In this document: piece by piece, positions 12,265 to 21,068 of the stretch
How the letters are laid out: each line of letters opens with the position of its first letter
Position numbering within the stretch: the stretch's first letter is position 1
Assembly (NCBI RefSeq): GCF_001461825.1
Contig: NZ_LLZC01000019.1
Span: forward strand, 832,418 to 896,417
DNA length: 64,000 nucleotides
DNA from: Bacillus velezensis
GTDB taxonomy: Bacteria > Bacillota > Bacilli > Bacillales > Bacillaceae
Reading direction: 5' to 3'
The notes under the pieces: model-generated
The model's database searches: none
What the model was told of the DNA's origin: nothing
The model's input: the letters and a program-made list of their open reading frames with translations, nothing else
Translations under genes and position numbers: made by a program

Positions 12265-12660
12265 TCAGATCAGCCTTCTGTGACCGCAGGCTTCTGATCC
12301 GGCCCCTGTCTCGAAATCATCATAGGTAAAGGGAAAATTCATTCCGCATTCATTCAGCAAAGCGCAATTTTTATCAAACAGCGCCCGCTCTTTGACGTCA
12401 TATACCGGGTGCGGCTTTGACAGCATGATATGTACCGTTTGCAGACAAGCCATAATTTGAAACGCTTCTTTTAAAGTTCCTTGGTAACGTTGGTTTTGTA
12501 ATGATAATACGCCCCTTTTTTTAAAGCGCTGAATTTCCAGTTCGGAGAAATAAAGAGGAAAGACATTTTGAAACAATTCAGAGGAAAGCTCTTGTATCGC
12601 GCTTTCTTGTCCGTCAGTCGCTGCGTTCACAATTCTCACATCAATCACCTTTCTTGCCAT
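12265..12660 (-). CDS. yhcU: YhcU conserved hypothetical protein
   Basis: 131-residue soluble protein without a motif I can name. It begins MARKVIDVRIVNAATDG and ends near a CGHRRLI tail. No signal peptide or membrane segment is present. Start ATG 12660 is chosen by similarity to the remembered B. subtilis protein; no strong SD precedes it and the frame stays open to 12693. It is monocistronic with its own terminator. Function unknown. Confidence 0.75.
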   Translation of the reverse strand: MARKVIDVRIVNAATDGQESAIQELSSELFQNVFPLYFSELEIQRFKKRGVLSLQNQRYQGTLKEAFQIMACLQTVHIMLSKPHPVYDVKERALFDKNCALLNECGMNFPFTYDDFETGAGSEACGHRRLI

Positions 12661-12769
12661 GTGAATATCCTTAATCTTTATCAAGAATAGCATAGAAAAA
12701 AACGCGAAAGCTAAGGTAAGTGTTTCCTATTGAAACAGCCGCTTTCCGCTTGAAAAGGAGCTTTATGAT

Positions 12770-13678
12770 ATGAAACAAAATGACCGCGGTCTGGAACTCC
12801 TGATTACGGAAAAGCACGCCGGACAATGGCTGTTTTCAGTCCTGAAATCTGAATTCCAGGCGTCAAAACCCGTAATTACGGAATGGATGAACCAAGAAAG
12901 CATTCAGGTGAATCGGACATCCCCGAAAAACAATATCATACTGAAGACCGGAGATCGCTTATTCATTGATCTTCAGGAAAAAACGGGTTCTTCGGTGACT
13001 CCGGAATACGGAGAGCCGGACATTTTATTTGAGGACAATCATATGCTGATTGCAAATAAGCCGGCGGGAATGCCGACTCATCCAAATGAAGAGGGTCAGA
13101 CCGGCACCCTCAGCAACCTGATCGCTTACCATTTTCAAATCAACGGCGAGCAGGCGAAAGTGCGCCACGTTCACCGTCTTGACCGTGACACGTCAGGCGC
13201 GGTCGTTTTCGCGAAACACCGCCTGGCCCATGCAATCCTTGACCGTCAGCTCGAAACCAAAACATTAAAACGCACCTATATCGCCGCGGCGGAAGGAAAA
13301 ATCACGCCGAAAAAAGGCACGGTTGACTCGCCGATCGGCCGCGACAGGTCACATTCCGTCAGACGGCGCGTCTCACCCGGCGGACAAGCCGCCGTCACCC
13401 ATTACAAAGTGAAAGGCTATCATCCCGGTGCGCAGCTTACATTGGCAGAGCTTGAACTGGAAACCGGGAGAACACATCAAATCAGGGTGCATATGGCAAG
13501 CATCGGCCATCCGTTGGCGGGCGATGACCTGTACGGCGGAAGCAGGACGCTGTTTCACAGGCAGGCGCTTCACGCCAAAAAAGTCAGTGTCGTCCATCCG
13601 ATCTCAGGAGAAGAAATCGTTGCCGAGGCGCCGATGCCGGCTGATCTGGCTCATTTTACCGAAACGTATTTTTCTTAA
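12770..13678 (+). CDS. yhcT: RluD-family pseudouridine synthase YhcT
   Basis: RNA pseudouridine synthase of 302 residues. The catalytic aspartate lies in HRLDRDTSGA near residue 142; the phosphate-binding TGRTHQIRVHM segment is near 232. An S4-like RNA-binding region occupies the first 75 residues. Target RNA is unknown. SD AAAAGGAG, ATG 12770. The stop codon overlaps the convergent srtD stop in the sequence TTAA, with no terminator hairpin between them. Confidence 0.92.
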   Translation: MKQNDRGLELLITEKHAGQWLFSVLKSEFQASKPVITEWMNQESIQVNRTSPKNNIILKTGDRLFIDLQEKTGSSVTPEYGEPDILFEDNHMLIANKPAGMPTHPNEEGQTGTLSNLIAYHFQINGEQAKVRHVHRLDRDTSGAVVFAKHRLAHAILDRQLETKTLKRTYIAAAEGKITPKKGTVDSPIGRDRSHSVRRRVSPGGQAAVTHYKVKGYHPGAQLTLAELELETGRTHQIRVHMASIGHPLAGDDLYGGSRTLFHRQALHAKKVSVVHPISGEEIVAEAPMPADLAHFTETYFS

Positions 13679-14271
13679 ACCGGGTCGGCATATATAATAT
13701 ATCGTTTCGGCGCATTTCCAATGTAAGAAAACGGATAGCAAGTGGTCAGGATCAGTTCCTCCCGCTTGTGCTGAAGGGTGATGACAGATGTATCATCCCG
13801 GCTGACGATTTTTGTACGGCTGATTTTATAAGAAAACGTGCCGTAAGACAAAATCACGTTCAGTCTGTCTCCTTTTTTCAGTTCGCCGGTCCGGCGGAAC
13901 ACCGTGTCCCTGTGGCCGGATAACACAATTTGGCCGTGATCGCCCGGATAATAGCTGTCCTTATAATGTCCGACGCCTTTTGCTAAATCATCTGCGTCAG
14001 TCCCTTCGACGATCGGGAGCTCAGCGTCGATTTCAGGGATTTCTAAAATGCCGCTTGCCTCACCCGTTTCGGGGTGAAATTCTTTTTTGCGCTGTGCCAG
14101 CACGGCGCTTTTTGTTTCGTTCTTTTCCAAGACAGGTTCTGTTGCTTTTTTTGCTTCTTCAAGCGATTGGTTCGTTTTCATATGTGAATCAATGATCTTC
14201 CAGCTTCCGTAACATGTGATGATGATACCGGCGATGATGACGAGAAGCGGAATATGTTTCAGTTTGTTCAT
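13675..14271 (-). CDS. srtD: Class D sortase SrtD (YhcS)
   Basis: Membrane-anchored transpeptidase that links LPDTS-type proteins to the cell wall. One N-terminal membrane segment (residues 6-24), then the beta-barrel with catalytic His (LSGHRDTVF), Cys (ILTTCYPF) and Arg (KRYIIYA). 198 residues. ATG 14271 overlaps the yhcR stop in ATGA, coupling it to its substrate gene. The longer frame to 14307 lies inside yhcR and is not used. Confidence 0.94.
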   Translation of the reverse strand: MNKLKHIPLLVIIAGIIITCYGSWKIIDSHMKTNQSLEEAKKATEPVLEKNETKSAVLAQRKKEFHPETGEASGILEIPEIDAELPIVEGTDADDLAKGVGHYKDSYYPGDHGQIVLSGHRDTVFRRTGELKKGDRLNVILSYGTFSYKISRTKIVSRDDTSVITLQHKREELILTTCYPFSYIGNAPKRYIIYADPV

Positions 14272-16322
14272 CGTGTGCGGATTCCCCTTTTCTTTCTGAA
14301 AAGCCAATATACACCGGCACCCGTGATCACCAGGCCGGCCAATGCCGTCTGATGGCTGCCCGCTGAAGTATCAGGCAAAAGGCGGCCTTTTTGTGTGCCG
14401 CTTTCAGTCTGTTTTGTGCTTTGTTCCGAATTTGCGGCAGACGCCGGACGGGATTCAGGAATTGACTGCACTGTATCAGATGCTGTTTCTTCTGCGACAG
14501 GACGTTTAGGTTTTTTGGTTTGATCAGGCTGTTCTGCTGCATCCGGTTTTTTAGCGGGTTTTTCCGCTTGAGGTTTTTCTCCTTTATCAGGCCTGGTGCC
14601 GCCCGGTGTTTCCCCGCTTCCCGGCTGATTGCCGGTATCATCAGGTGTTTCGGCGGCTGGTGCCGTGCGGATGCGGCCGTCGGTTTGATAAGAAATCGGC
14701 GCGGAAAAGCTTTTGACATAGTCTACTGTCGCTTCCAAATCCTCAGGCCCCGTCACCGGATTCTTGCCGAGTTTCCCGATCGGACCGTATTTTGCCCCCG
14801 CCGCCGTCGCCATAAATTGATTGACTGTTACTGTATATCCTTTTTCGGGCTGTATGTCTGTCCCGTCCGCCATTTTCATATCCACCGCTTGTCCGGTTTC
14901 CGGGTTCCATGTATAGGTAAATCCGCTGATGCTGTAATCCGGACCGTACACCGGAGAAATTTGCGCATTAATAATCTCCCGCAAATCTTTTCCTTTGATT
15001 TCAAGCTTCGTCAGCACATTGCCGAACGGCTGTACATTATAAAGGTCTCCCCATGTGATCGGCCCTTTTTTTATGCCGTCCCGGATGCCTCCCCCATTCA
15101 TAAGCGCAAAATCGGATTTCATCTTCGCTTTCATACCGTCGGCAATCAGATTTCCGAGCGCCGTGTCGCCGTCATTTGAATACCCGCCCGTTATATCATG
15201 GGCCGCTTCCCCGATCGTTTCGCTGATAATCGGTTTCACTTTCTCTTCATATTTGCTTAATATGCCTGCCGCAGCCGGGTCAGGCTTGATTTTACTTTGA
15301 TCGATATATTGGATTTCCGCTGATTTTTTCACGATATCCTTCGACTCTTTATCAAGTTCAAGATCGGCGATTCCGATTGCTTTTCCGTATTCAAATGCCT
15401 GCACGATCAGCTTGCCGTCGATTTCTCCGTTTACGACTTTATGATTGTGCGCGGCGAAAATCACATCAATCTCTGAGTCTGTTCCGCTTGCAAGCTTTGC
15501 GGATTCTCCCGTGATGGCTGAGCCATTTTGTTCAGCAGACATATGGGCGAGCACGGCGATTGCTTTAATTCCTTTTTTCTTCAAGTCAGCGGCAGCGTCA
15601 TTGACGGCCTTTACCTCATCCGTAAACGTAATATTTTTAATTCCGTCCGGGATGACCATGCCTGCCGCCGATCTGGTTACAACCCCGATAAATGCGATCG
15701 GAATTCCGGAAACGTATTTAATTTCATACGGCGGCAGAAAGGGCTCCCCTGACTTCAGTTTACAGTTGGCGCAGACGAGCGGGAAATTTTGGCCGTCATA
15801 ACCGCTTGTCCCCTTACCGTCCGGATGATCTCCTCCATTGATGATCCGTTTAAGCTCATCCGTTCCTTCATCGAATTCGTGATTGCCGACAGTTCCGACA
15901 TCAAAACCGATGTCTTCCATCAATTCTACTGTCGGTTCATCCTGAAAAAGGGCTGACACGGGAGAGCTGCCCCCGATCATATCGCCCGCATGCACGACAA
16001 AGGCGTGTTCTTTCTCGGCTTTCGCCTTTTTAATGTACGCTGCGGCGTAGTCCATCCGCCCGAAAGTGCCATCCGTTTTACCATCTCCGTTAAGGTCAAG
16101 CTCATATTGCTGATCAATTTTTCCGTGCAGATCATTCATGCTGATGATTCTGAGCGGGACACGGCCCGAGTCTTCAGTCTGCCGTTCTTTATACGCTTTA
16201 TCCGTTCCAGCTTCATTCAGTGATCCGGCTTGTCCGATTGCTTCCGCATCTTTCACGCTGAACATCATAAAACAAACCGTCAGCAAACAGCACGAAAGAC
16301 GCATACCCCTTTTTTTCTTCAT
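14268..16322 (-). CDS. yhcR: YhcR: sortase-anchored 5'-nucleotidase/metallophosphatase, short form
   Basis: Secreted, wall-anchored nucleotidase of 684 residues. Signal peptide about 1-28; metallophosphatase domain with MNDLHG, HAGDMIGG, GNHEFDEG and AAHNHK metal ligands (about 60-320); 5'-nucleotidase C-terminal domain (about 360-540); a Pro/Glu/Lys-rich linker; and sorting signal LPDTSAG, hydrophobic segment, basic tail. B. subtilis YhcR, as I recall, has about 1217 residues with OB-fold and thermonuclease-like domains ahead of this part; those are absent here. The operon with srtD makes it the dedicated sortase substrate. Confidence 0.9.
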   Translation of the reverse strand: MKKKRGMRLSCCLLTVCFMMFSVKDAEAIGQAGSLNEAGTDKAYKERQTEDSGRVPLRIISMNDLHGKIDQQYELDLNGDGKTDGTFGRMDYAAAYIKKAKAEKEHAFVVHAGDMIGGSSPVSALFQDEPTVELMEDIGFDVGTVGNHEFDEGTDELKRIINGGDHPDGKGTSGYDGQNFPLVCANCKLKSGEPFLPPYEIKYVSGIPIAFIGVVTRSAAGMVIPDGIKNITFTDEVKAVNDAAADLKKKGIKAIAVLAHMSAEQNGSAITGESAKLASGTDSEIDVIFAAHNHKVVNGEIDGKLIVQAFEYGKAIGIADLELDKESKDIVKKSAEIQYIDQSKIKPDPAAAGILSKYEEKVKPIISETIGEAAHDITGGYSNDGDTALGNLIADGMKAKMKSDFALMNGGGIRDGIKKGPITWGDLYNVQPFGNVLTKLEIKGKDLREIINAQISPVYGPDYSISGFTYTWNPETGQAVDMKMADGTDIQPEKGYTVTVNQFMATAAGAKYGPIGKLGKNPVTGPEDLEATVDYVKSFSAPISYQTDGRIRTAPAAETPDDTGNQPGSGETPGGTRPDKGEKPQAEKPAKKPDAAEQPDQTKKPKRPVAEETASDTVQSIPESRPASAANSEQSTKQTESGTQKGRLLPDTSAGSHQTALAGLVITGAGVYWLFRKKRGIRTR

Positions 16323-16515
16323 TCATTTCTCCCCCTGTCTTCTAAGAAATACGTTAGCTTATTTTCTTAAAAATCACATCACTTTTTTGTAAAGATTGTC
16401 TTCACTGGCGCAAAATAGTAAATAATCCCCACGTAACGAAATAGGTCTTGATGTATAACGGATCGGCTTTTTTCACATCTTAATGATGATTTGACATGAA
16501 GGAGGAAAACAACCA

Positions 16516-17181
16516 GTGGAACAGCAGCAGAATCAGCAGCAGCCGCCAGTAAATCAGGGGATCCCGGGTTCACCGCAAGTGAATCACGGAGGACATGAGC
16601 TTTTCGATATGCATGAAGTGCTGGCCGGAACAGTCGGCGTTTTGGATCAATTTATGATGCTCAGACAGTTTATACAGGATCAGCAGCTGGCCGACATCCT
16701 TGACCGCCAGTATCAATTCATTCTCGGACTCTATAATCTGACGGCAGAATGCTTTAAGACCGGCCAAAAGCCTTCTCAGGAAACGTCGACATATATGATG
16801 AAGGAACAGAACCAGGCCGTCTACGGTATAAAACCGACTCAGCCGAAAAAACCGAATCAATCATTAAATGATGTCAAAGATCTCGGGATCAGCGGCCATA
16901 TGCTCGGCCTGATTAAAGCTCAAGCTTCTCTCTTGACGATGAGCTCGCTTGAAATGACCAATCCCGTCACAAGAAGAGTGCTCTCCGCCCAAATTCAGCA
17001 ATATGTCGAAATGGCGTTTGAAATCTTCTTATACCAAAACAAACACGGTTATTATCAGGTTCCTCAGCTCAATGCACAAGATATGCAGACCATGCTGAAT
17101 TCATTTGCGCCGGCGCAGGGACAGCCGCAAATGCCTCCGATTAAAGGACAAATGGGACAGCAGCAGCAAAACCTCCATTGA
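16516..17181 (+). CDS. yhcQ: YhcQ, CotF-like spore protein
   Basis: 221-residue protein of the coat F family (ferritin-like helical bundle), found in spores of Bacillus. Gln/Pro-rich ends (MEQQQNQQQPP at the N-terminus, GQMGQQQQN at the C-terminus) flank a helical core with the HELFDMHEVLAGTVGVLDQF segment. GTG start at 16516 follows GAAGGAGG. Its stop abuts the stop of the convergent gene, so its terminator lies inside that gene. Confidence 0.88.
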   Translation: MEQQQNQQQPPVNQGIPGSPQVNHGGHELFDMHEVLAGTVGVLDQFMMLRQFIQDQQLADILDRQYQFILGLYNLTAECFKTGQKPSQETSTYMMKEQNQAVYGIKPTQPKKPNQSLNDVKDLGISGHMLGLIKAQASLLTMSSLEMTNPVTRRVLSAQIQQYVEMAFEIFLYQNKHGYYQVPQLNAQDMQTMLNSFAPAQGQPQMPPIKGQMGQQQQNLH

Positions 17182-18084
17182 TTAAAAAACGGCGTTGGAA
17201 ACCTGACTCTCCAATGCCGTTTTCTTTTTTTTATATGCTTTTGTGAAATCATGTTCAAATCGTTTCAGGCTTTCTTTCGTAGCCGCTTCAAAGCCTTTTT
17301 CAAAATCCTGTGTTTCGGCGGTTTTGTTGATAATGGTTAAGATAATGCCTTCTCCGAATGTTTCGGTTAAGTCCTTTATCATATAGAAGCTTTGCAAATA
17401 GACATCTGTTTCATATTCCATACGCGATTTCTGCCATTTTCGGTCGGTCGTTAATTGATCAAACGGCACGACGGAAAATGCAATCGGATCAATGACTACA
17501 TCATAATGCGCGACCCACTCGCTCAGCCCCTCATGAAACCAAAGCGGAAATACAGACGTATCTGTCCCCAATTGCCGCGTTTTTTGATGAAACGCGTAGT
17601 GTGTATATTCATGTATAATTAATTGTTTATACATGAAAACGGCCAGCTCATCTTTTTTCAAAAGCTGTTTTTTCTCTTCAGGCAAAAGCCCCATCATCTG
17701 CTCCTGTTCTGAATAAAAACCGACTACATTTTTCAATCCTGAATATTGCTCCATTTCAGCTTCATCCGAAAAGAAAATGAGTTCAAGTGGCGCTGCACCT
17801 TTGTAGCCGACAATGATTTGATTGATACGCTTTGCGTGGTCCAGCGTAAGCTTGGTCAGATCCAAGAGCGGCTTTTCATCCGCCGTATAGTAAATCGCTG
17901 TATGTTTGTAAATTTCTTTATTCATGTGTTCAGTCACTTGTTCCTTCGTCGGAACAGAGCGGCTGTTTTGGCCTGACAGGACGTACATCATACTTACTGA
18001 AACGGCTGAACTGACAGCCAATATGACAAGGACTCCGCACAGGATCAGAGTGAATGCCGCCCGTTTCCCCATGCCGTCACGCAA
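17182..18084 (-). CDS. Membrane-anchored gluzincin-like (peptidase MA) protein
   Basis: 300 residues from TTG 18084, which follows GGGGAGGGGAG; the frame continues to 18204 without a better start. One N-terminal membrane segment (about 10-32) precedes an extracytoplasmic domain. Zinc-protease signature HEYTHY with the downstream glutamate in WFHEGLSEWVAHY matches the peptidase MA-like fold. Position between yhcN and yhcQ suggests a sporulation context. I do not assign the B. subtilis name (yhcO or yhcP) with confidence. Activity unproven. Confidence 0.75.
   Translation of the reverse strand: MRDGMGKRAAFTLILCGVLVILAVSSAVSVSMMYVLSGQNSRSVPTKEQVTEHMNKEIYKHTAIYYTADEKPLLDLTKLTLDHAKRINQIIVGYKGAAPLELIFFSDEAEMEQYSGLKNVVGFYSEQEQMMGLLPEEKKQLLKKDELAVFMYKQLIIHEYTHYAFHQKTRQLGTDTSVFPLWFHEGLSEWVAHYDVVIDPIAFSVVPFDQLTTDRKWQKSRMEYETDVYLQSFYMIKDLTETFGEGIILTIINKTAETQDFEKGFEAATKESLKRFEHDFTKAYKKKKTALESQVSNAVF
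17184..17232. terminator. Terminator of yhcQ lying inside the next gene's 3' coding end
   Basis: AAACGGCGTTGGA...TCCAATGCCGTTTT followed by CT8 on the plus strand. The whole hairpin encodes the last residues of the minus-strand gene 17182..18084. Confidence 0.85.
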
Positions 18085-18204
18085 ACAAGCTCCCCTCCCC
18101 GATCCTTCAATTTTCATCTCATTCTTTACTTTATGCTCAGGAGCGCTGGGTCGTGACGGCAGATAAAATAAAAAAGCCGCAGCAAATGCGGCTTTTCCAT
18201 TCAT

Positions 18205-18744
18205 TTATTTATTGGGGTTTGGGAATACACGCTGCACCATTTGGCCGAATTCATCAAACAGACCGGATACAGGATGTCCGTTTTGGATTCGTTTTCCGTA
18301 GCCTTGCATACGTTCAACGAAGTCCGGGTTCGCTGATACATATACAGTCCGGACATGTTTATCGGCTGATTTCACCTTATCGGTAATTTTATTTTTTAAA
18401 TGGTTGGCGATGGCGCCTTTTTGCCCGTTTGTCAGAACAACGGCAACATATGCGCTGTTTCCGGCAACGATCACAGTCGCATTTTTAACTTCTTTTAAAT
18501 CAGTCACCTTGTCGGCGGCTTTATCAGCCACTCTCAGGTTACGATTGTCATTGTGATCGGTGTTTTGGTTATGACGGTTCACTGTATTCATATTTGTCGC
18601 ACCGTCGTTAGGCGTGTTGCGGTAATTTACATTCTGGGTGCGGTTGTCATTTCGTTTTCCTTCTCCCTGGTTCCCCATACTGCACCCTGCGGTAATCAGC
18701 ATCGGCAGAAGAAGGGCAGAGATAACTGCTTGCTTTTTTATCAT
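18205..18744 (-). CDS. yhcN: YhcN/YlaJ-family sporulation lipoprotein
   Basis: 179-residue lipoprotein: signal peptide with lipobox ITAGC (Cys20), then an Asn/Arg/Thr-rich stretch (about 24-70) and a conserved C-terminal domain (about 75-175) of the YhcN/YlaJ family, present in the spore inner membrane region of bacilli. SD AAAGGAGG lies 8 nt before ATG 18744. In B. subtilis it is forespore (SigG) expressed. The following minus-strand gene is close enough to be cotranscribed. Confidence 0.92.
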   Translation of the reverse strand: MIKKQAVISALLLPMLITAGCSMGNQGEGKRNDNRTQNVNYRNTPNDGATNMNTVNRHNQNTDHNDNRNLRVADKAADKVTDLKEVKNATVIVAGNSAYVAVVLTNGQKGAIANHLKNKITDKVKSADKHVRTVYVSANPDFVERMQGYGKRIQNGHPVSGLFDEFGQMVQRVFPNPNK

Positions 18745-18888
18745 GTGAATTCCTCCTTTCTCACTTTACGTATAGGTTTTTCTATTCGGCGGGATTTATG
18801 CACGCCGTTTGCATTCTGAGCGGTTTGGATAAATATCAGAAGGAAAGGGAAAGGTAAGCGTAATCAATTGAATGAGGAGGGATTTAAC

Positions 18889-19461
18889 TTGTTCAGAAAA
18901 AAAAGCGGCATCAGCCCGACAGCGCTGCTGATCGGATCATCGATTCTGATTGCAGCTTTATCACCCGAAATCCGCCGGAAAATCTCCGGAATGGTTTCAG
19001 GCAGTATGCAGCATAAAGATGGCACACATTCCATGCAGCCTGCTGACCTGATTCAACAGGCGTTCGGCGGGGAATCCGGCGGACAGCAGCACACGGACAA
19101 AGCCCGGCATTCACAAAACGGCTCATTGCAGCCTGCCGAGCTGATCAAACAGGCGTTCGGCGGGGATTCCGGCGGACAGCAGCACACGGACAAAGCCCGG
19201 CATTCACAAAACGGCTCCACGCAGCCTGCCGAGCTGATCAAACAGGCTTTCGGCGGGGATTCCGGCGGACAGCAGCATGAGCAGACTTCCCGCAATCACT
19301 CCGGCTCATCCCATACAGACGGACAGGCAGACCGCAGTAAAGAAACTTCGCCGAAGCCTCACTATACCGAGCCGATTCACTTCGAAGAAAGCGCGGTAAA
19401 TGTTTTAAATGACAGCACCGTGATGAATATGCTGGAAGAAATTGAACCCGGAAATCATTAG
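18889..19461 (+). CDS. yhcM: YhcM-like protein with 31-residue tandem repeats
   Basis: 190 residues from TTG 18889 behind GAGGAGGG; the frame opens earlier at 18868 but without SD. One hydrophobic segment near residues 10-25, then three tandem copies of a 31-residue unit (QPAELIKQAFGGDSGGQQH core), the third partial, and an acidic C-terminus. No catalytic motif. The function is unknown; location among spore genes is suggestive only. Repeat number may vary between strains. Confidence 0.8.
   Translation: MFRKKSGISPTALLIGSSILIAALSPEIRRKISGMVSGSMQHKDGTHSMQPADLIQQAFGGESGGQQHTDKARHSQNGSLQPAELIKQAFGGDSGGQQHTDKARHSQNGSTQPAELIKQAFGGDSGGQQHEQTSRNHSGSSHTDGQADRSKETSPKPHYTEPIHFEESAVNVLNDSTVMNMLEEIEPGNH
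19036..19278 (+). repeat. 93-bp in-frame tandem repeat, about 2.6 copies
   Basis: Units start at 19036, 19129 and 19222 (period 93 bp, 31 codons). Copies differ at only a few positions; the third copy diverges after the GGACAGCAGCA motif. Confidence 0.95.
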
Positions 19462-19462
19462 A

Positions 19463-19511
19463 AACGAAAAAATCCTTCATTCGTTCAACGATGAAGGATT
19501 TTTCGTTTTAG
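19463..19511. terminator. Bidirectional terminator yhcM/tcyP
   Basis: AAACGAAAAAATCCTTCAT pairs with ATGAAGGATTTTTCGTTT between the two convergent genes. Confidence 0.85.
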
Positions 19512-19525
19512 CGCTCGATCTGCTT

Positions 19526-20917
19526 TTAAGCTTCTTCAGCTTCAATGACGATTGAGGAATCATTGTACACCGCGGTATCGGTTTCCTTCGTCATTTTACT
19601 TGTTAACAGCCCTGCGGTCATACTGCCGCTGACATTTAAGGCGGTGCGCCCCATGTCAATTAACGGCTCAATTGAAATGAGCAGCCCGGCAAGCGCGACA
19701 GGCATGTTCAAAGCGGATAGGACGAGCAGAGCCGCAAATGTCGCGCCGCCTCCCACGCCTGCTACACCGAATGAACTGATTGCCACGATGGCGATGACAG
19801 AGACGATAAATCCCGGTTCAAACGGGTTTTGCCCTACTGTCGGCGCAATCATCATCGCGAGCATCGCCGGGTAAATGCCGGCACAGCCGTTTTGACCGAT
19901 CGATAAGCCGAATGAACCGGCGAAGTTCGCAATTCCTTCCGGGACGCCCATGCTTTTTTGTGTTTTAATATTAAGCGGCAAAGCCCCTGCGCTTGAACGG
20001 GACGTAAACGCAAATACCATGACAGGAAATGCTTTTTTCACGTATGTGATCGGATTTAAACCGCTGAACGTAATCAGCAGCAAGTGAATGATAAACATGA
20101 CGATAAGCGCGGCGTATGAAGCGATCACAAACATCCCCAGTTTCGCAATGCTGTCGATGTCGCTTGTCGCGATCGTCTTTGTCATAATCGCCAATACCCC
20201 GTAAGGCGTCAGTCTTAAAATTAATGTCACGACGCGCATAATAATCGCGTATACCGCATCGACAATTCCGCTGAAAGTCGCAGCGTGCTCCGGCTGCTTC
20301 CGTTTCACGCCCAGAAAAGCGATGCCGAGGAAAGCGGCGAAAATAACGACTCCGATGGTGGAAGTCGGTCTGGCCCCCGTAAAATCAAGAAACGGATTTC
20401 CCGGCAGAAGCTCAACGATTTGCTGAGGCAGCGTTTTGGCCGTCATATCCTCAGATTTTTGCTGCAGCTCCTGGCCTCTTGATAACTCGGTGCTTCCCTG
20501 GTCGATATGAACGGCTTTCAGATCAAAGGAAAGCGCCGAAACAATTCCGACTGCCGCAGCAATTGCTGTTGTAGCGATCAAAATCCCGATGATCAGTCCG
20601 CTGATTTTCCCGATGTTATGGGTCAGTTTCAGCTTCGTAAATGCGCCGAGAATAGAAATAAAGACTAGCGGCATGACGATCATCTGAAGCAATTTGACAT
20701 AACCGCCGCCGGCAATATTAAACCAATCGGCCGTTTGTGTCACGATATGTGAAGCCGGCCCGTAAATCAATTGCAGTGCAAAACCGAATACAATGCCTAG
20801 TCCGAGCGCGGTAAAGACACGTTTAGAAAAGGAAACGTGTTTTTTTTGCATGACAAACAAACCTGCTATAAGCAAAAGCATAATAAAAACATGTAAGACT
20901 ATAAATAAATTCTCCAA
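19526..20917 (-). CDS. tcyP: L-cystine symporter TcyP
   Basis: High-affinity sodium/proton-coupled L-cystine importer of the DAACS (dicarboxylate/amino acid:cation) family. 463 residues with about eight to ten membrane segments; recognisable TSRSSAGALPLNI (first re-entrant serine-rich loop) and FGLSIGQNGCAGIYPAM motifs. TTG start at 20917 with AAGGGAG 12 nt upstream. Known to be repressed by CymR when cysteine is plentiful in B. subtilis; its promoter here shares a spacer motif with ssu. Confidence 0.94.
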   Translation of the reverse strand: MENLFIVLHVFIMLLLIAGLFVMQKKHVSFSKRVFTALGLGIVFGFALQLIYGPASHIVTQTADWFNIAGGGYVKLLQMIVMPLVFISILGAFTKLKLTHNIGKISGLIIGILIATTAIAAAVGIVSALSFDLKAVHIDQGSTELSRGQELQQKSEDMTAKTLPQQIVELLPGNPFLDFTGARPTSTIGVVIFAAFLGIAFLGVKRKQPEHAATFSGIVDAVYAIIMRVVTLILRLTPYGVLAIMTKTIATSDIDSIAKLGMFVIASYAALIVMFIIHLLLITFSGLNPITYVKKAFPVMVFAFTSRSSAGALPLNIKTQKSMGVPEGIANFAGSFGLSIGQNGCAGIYPAMLAMMIAPTVGQNPFEPGFIVSVIAIVAISSFGVAGVGGGATFAALLVLSALNMPVALAGLLISIEPLIDMGRTALNVSGSMTAGLLTSKMTKETDTAVYNDSSIVIEAEEA

Positions 20918-20953
20918 AACAGGTAAACACTCCCTTGCTCATTATCCTTTAAC

Positions 20954-20982
20954 ACTATATTATATGAATTCCGATCGGTCAA
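20954..20982 (-). promoter_or_regulatory. tcyP promoter with CGGAAT spacer motif
   Basis: TTGACC (20977-20982), 17-nt spacer starting GATCGGAATTC, TATAGT (20954-20959). The TCGGAAT just behind the -35 recurs at the ssu promoter and, more loosely, at two further promoters in this window. Confidence 0.7.
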
Positions 20983-21068
20983 GTAAGAATTGACAAAATA
21001 TGTATTTTTATAGACTTTTCTCTTTTCTTTCCACCCTTTCTCTAGTAACTTATATAAGGGTGATTGTT

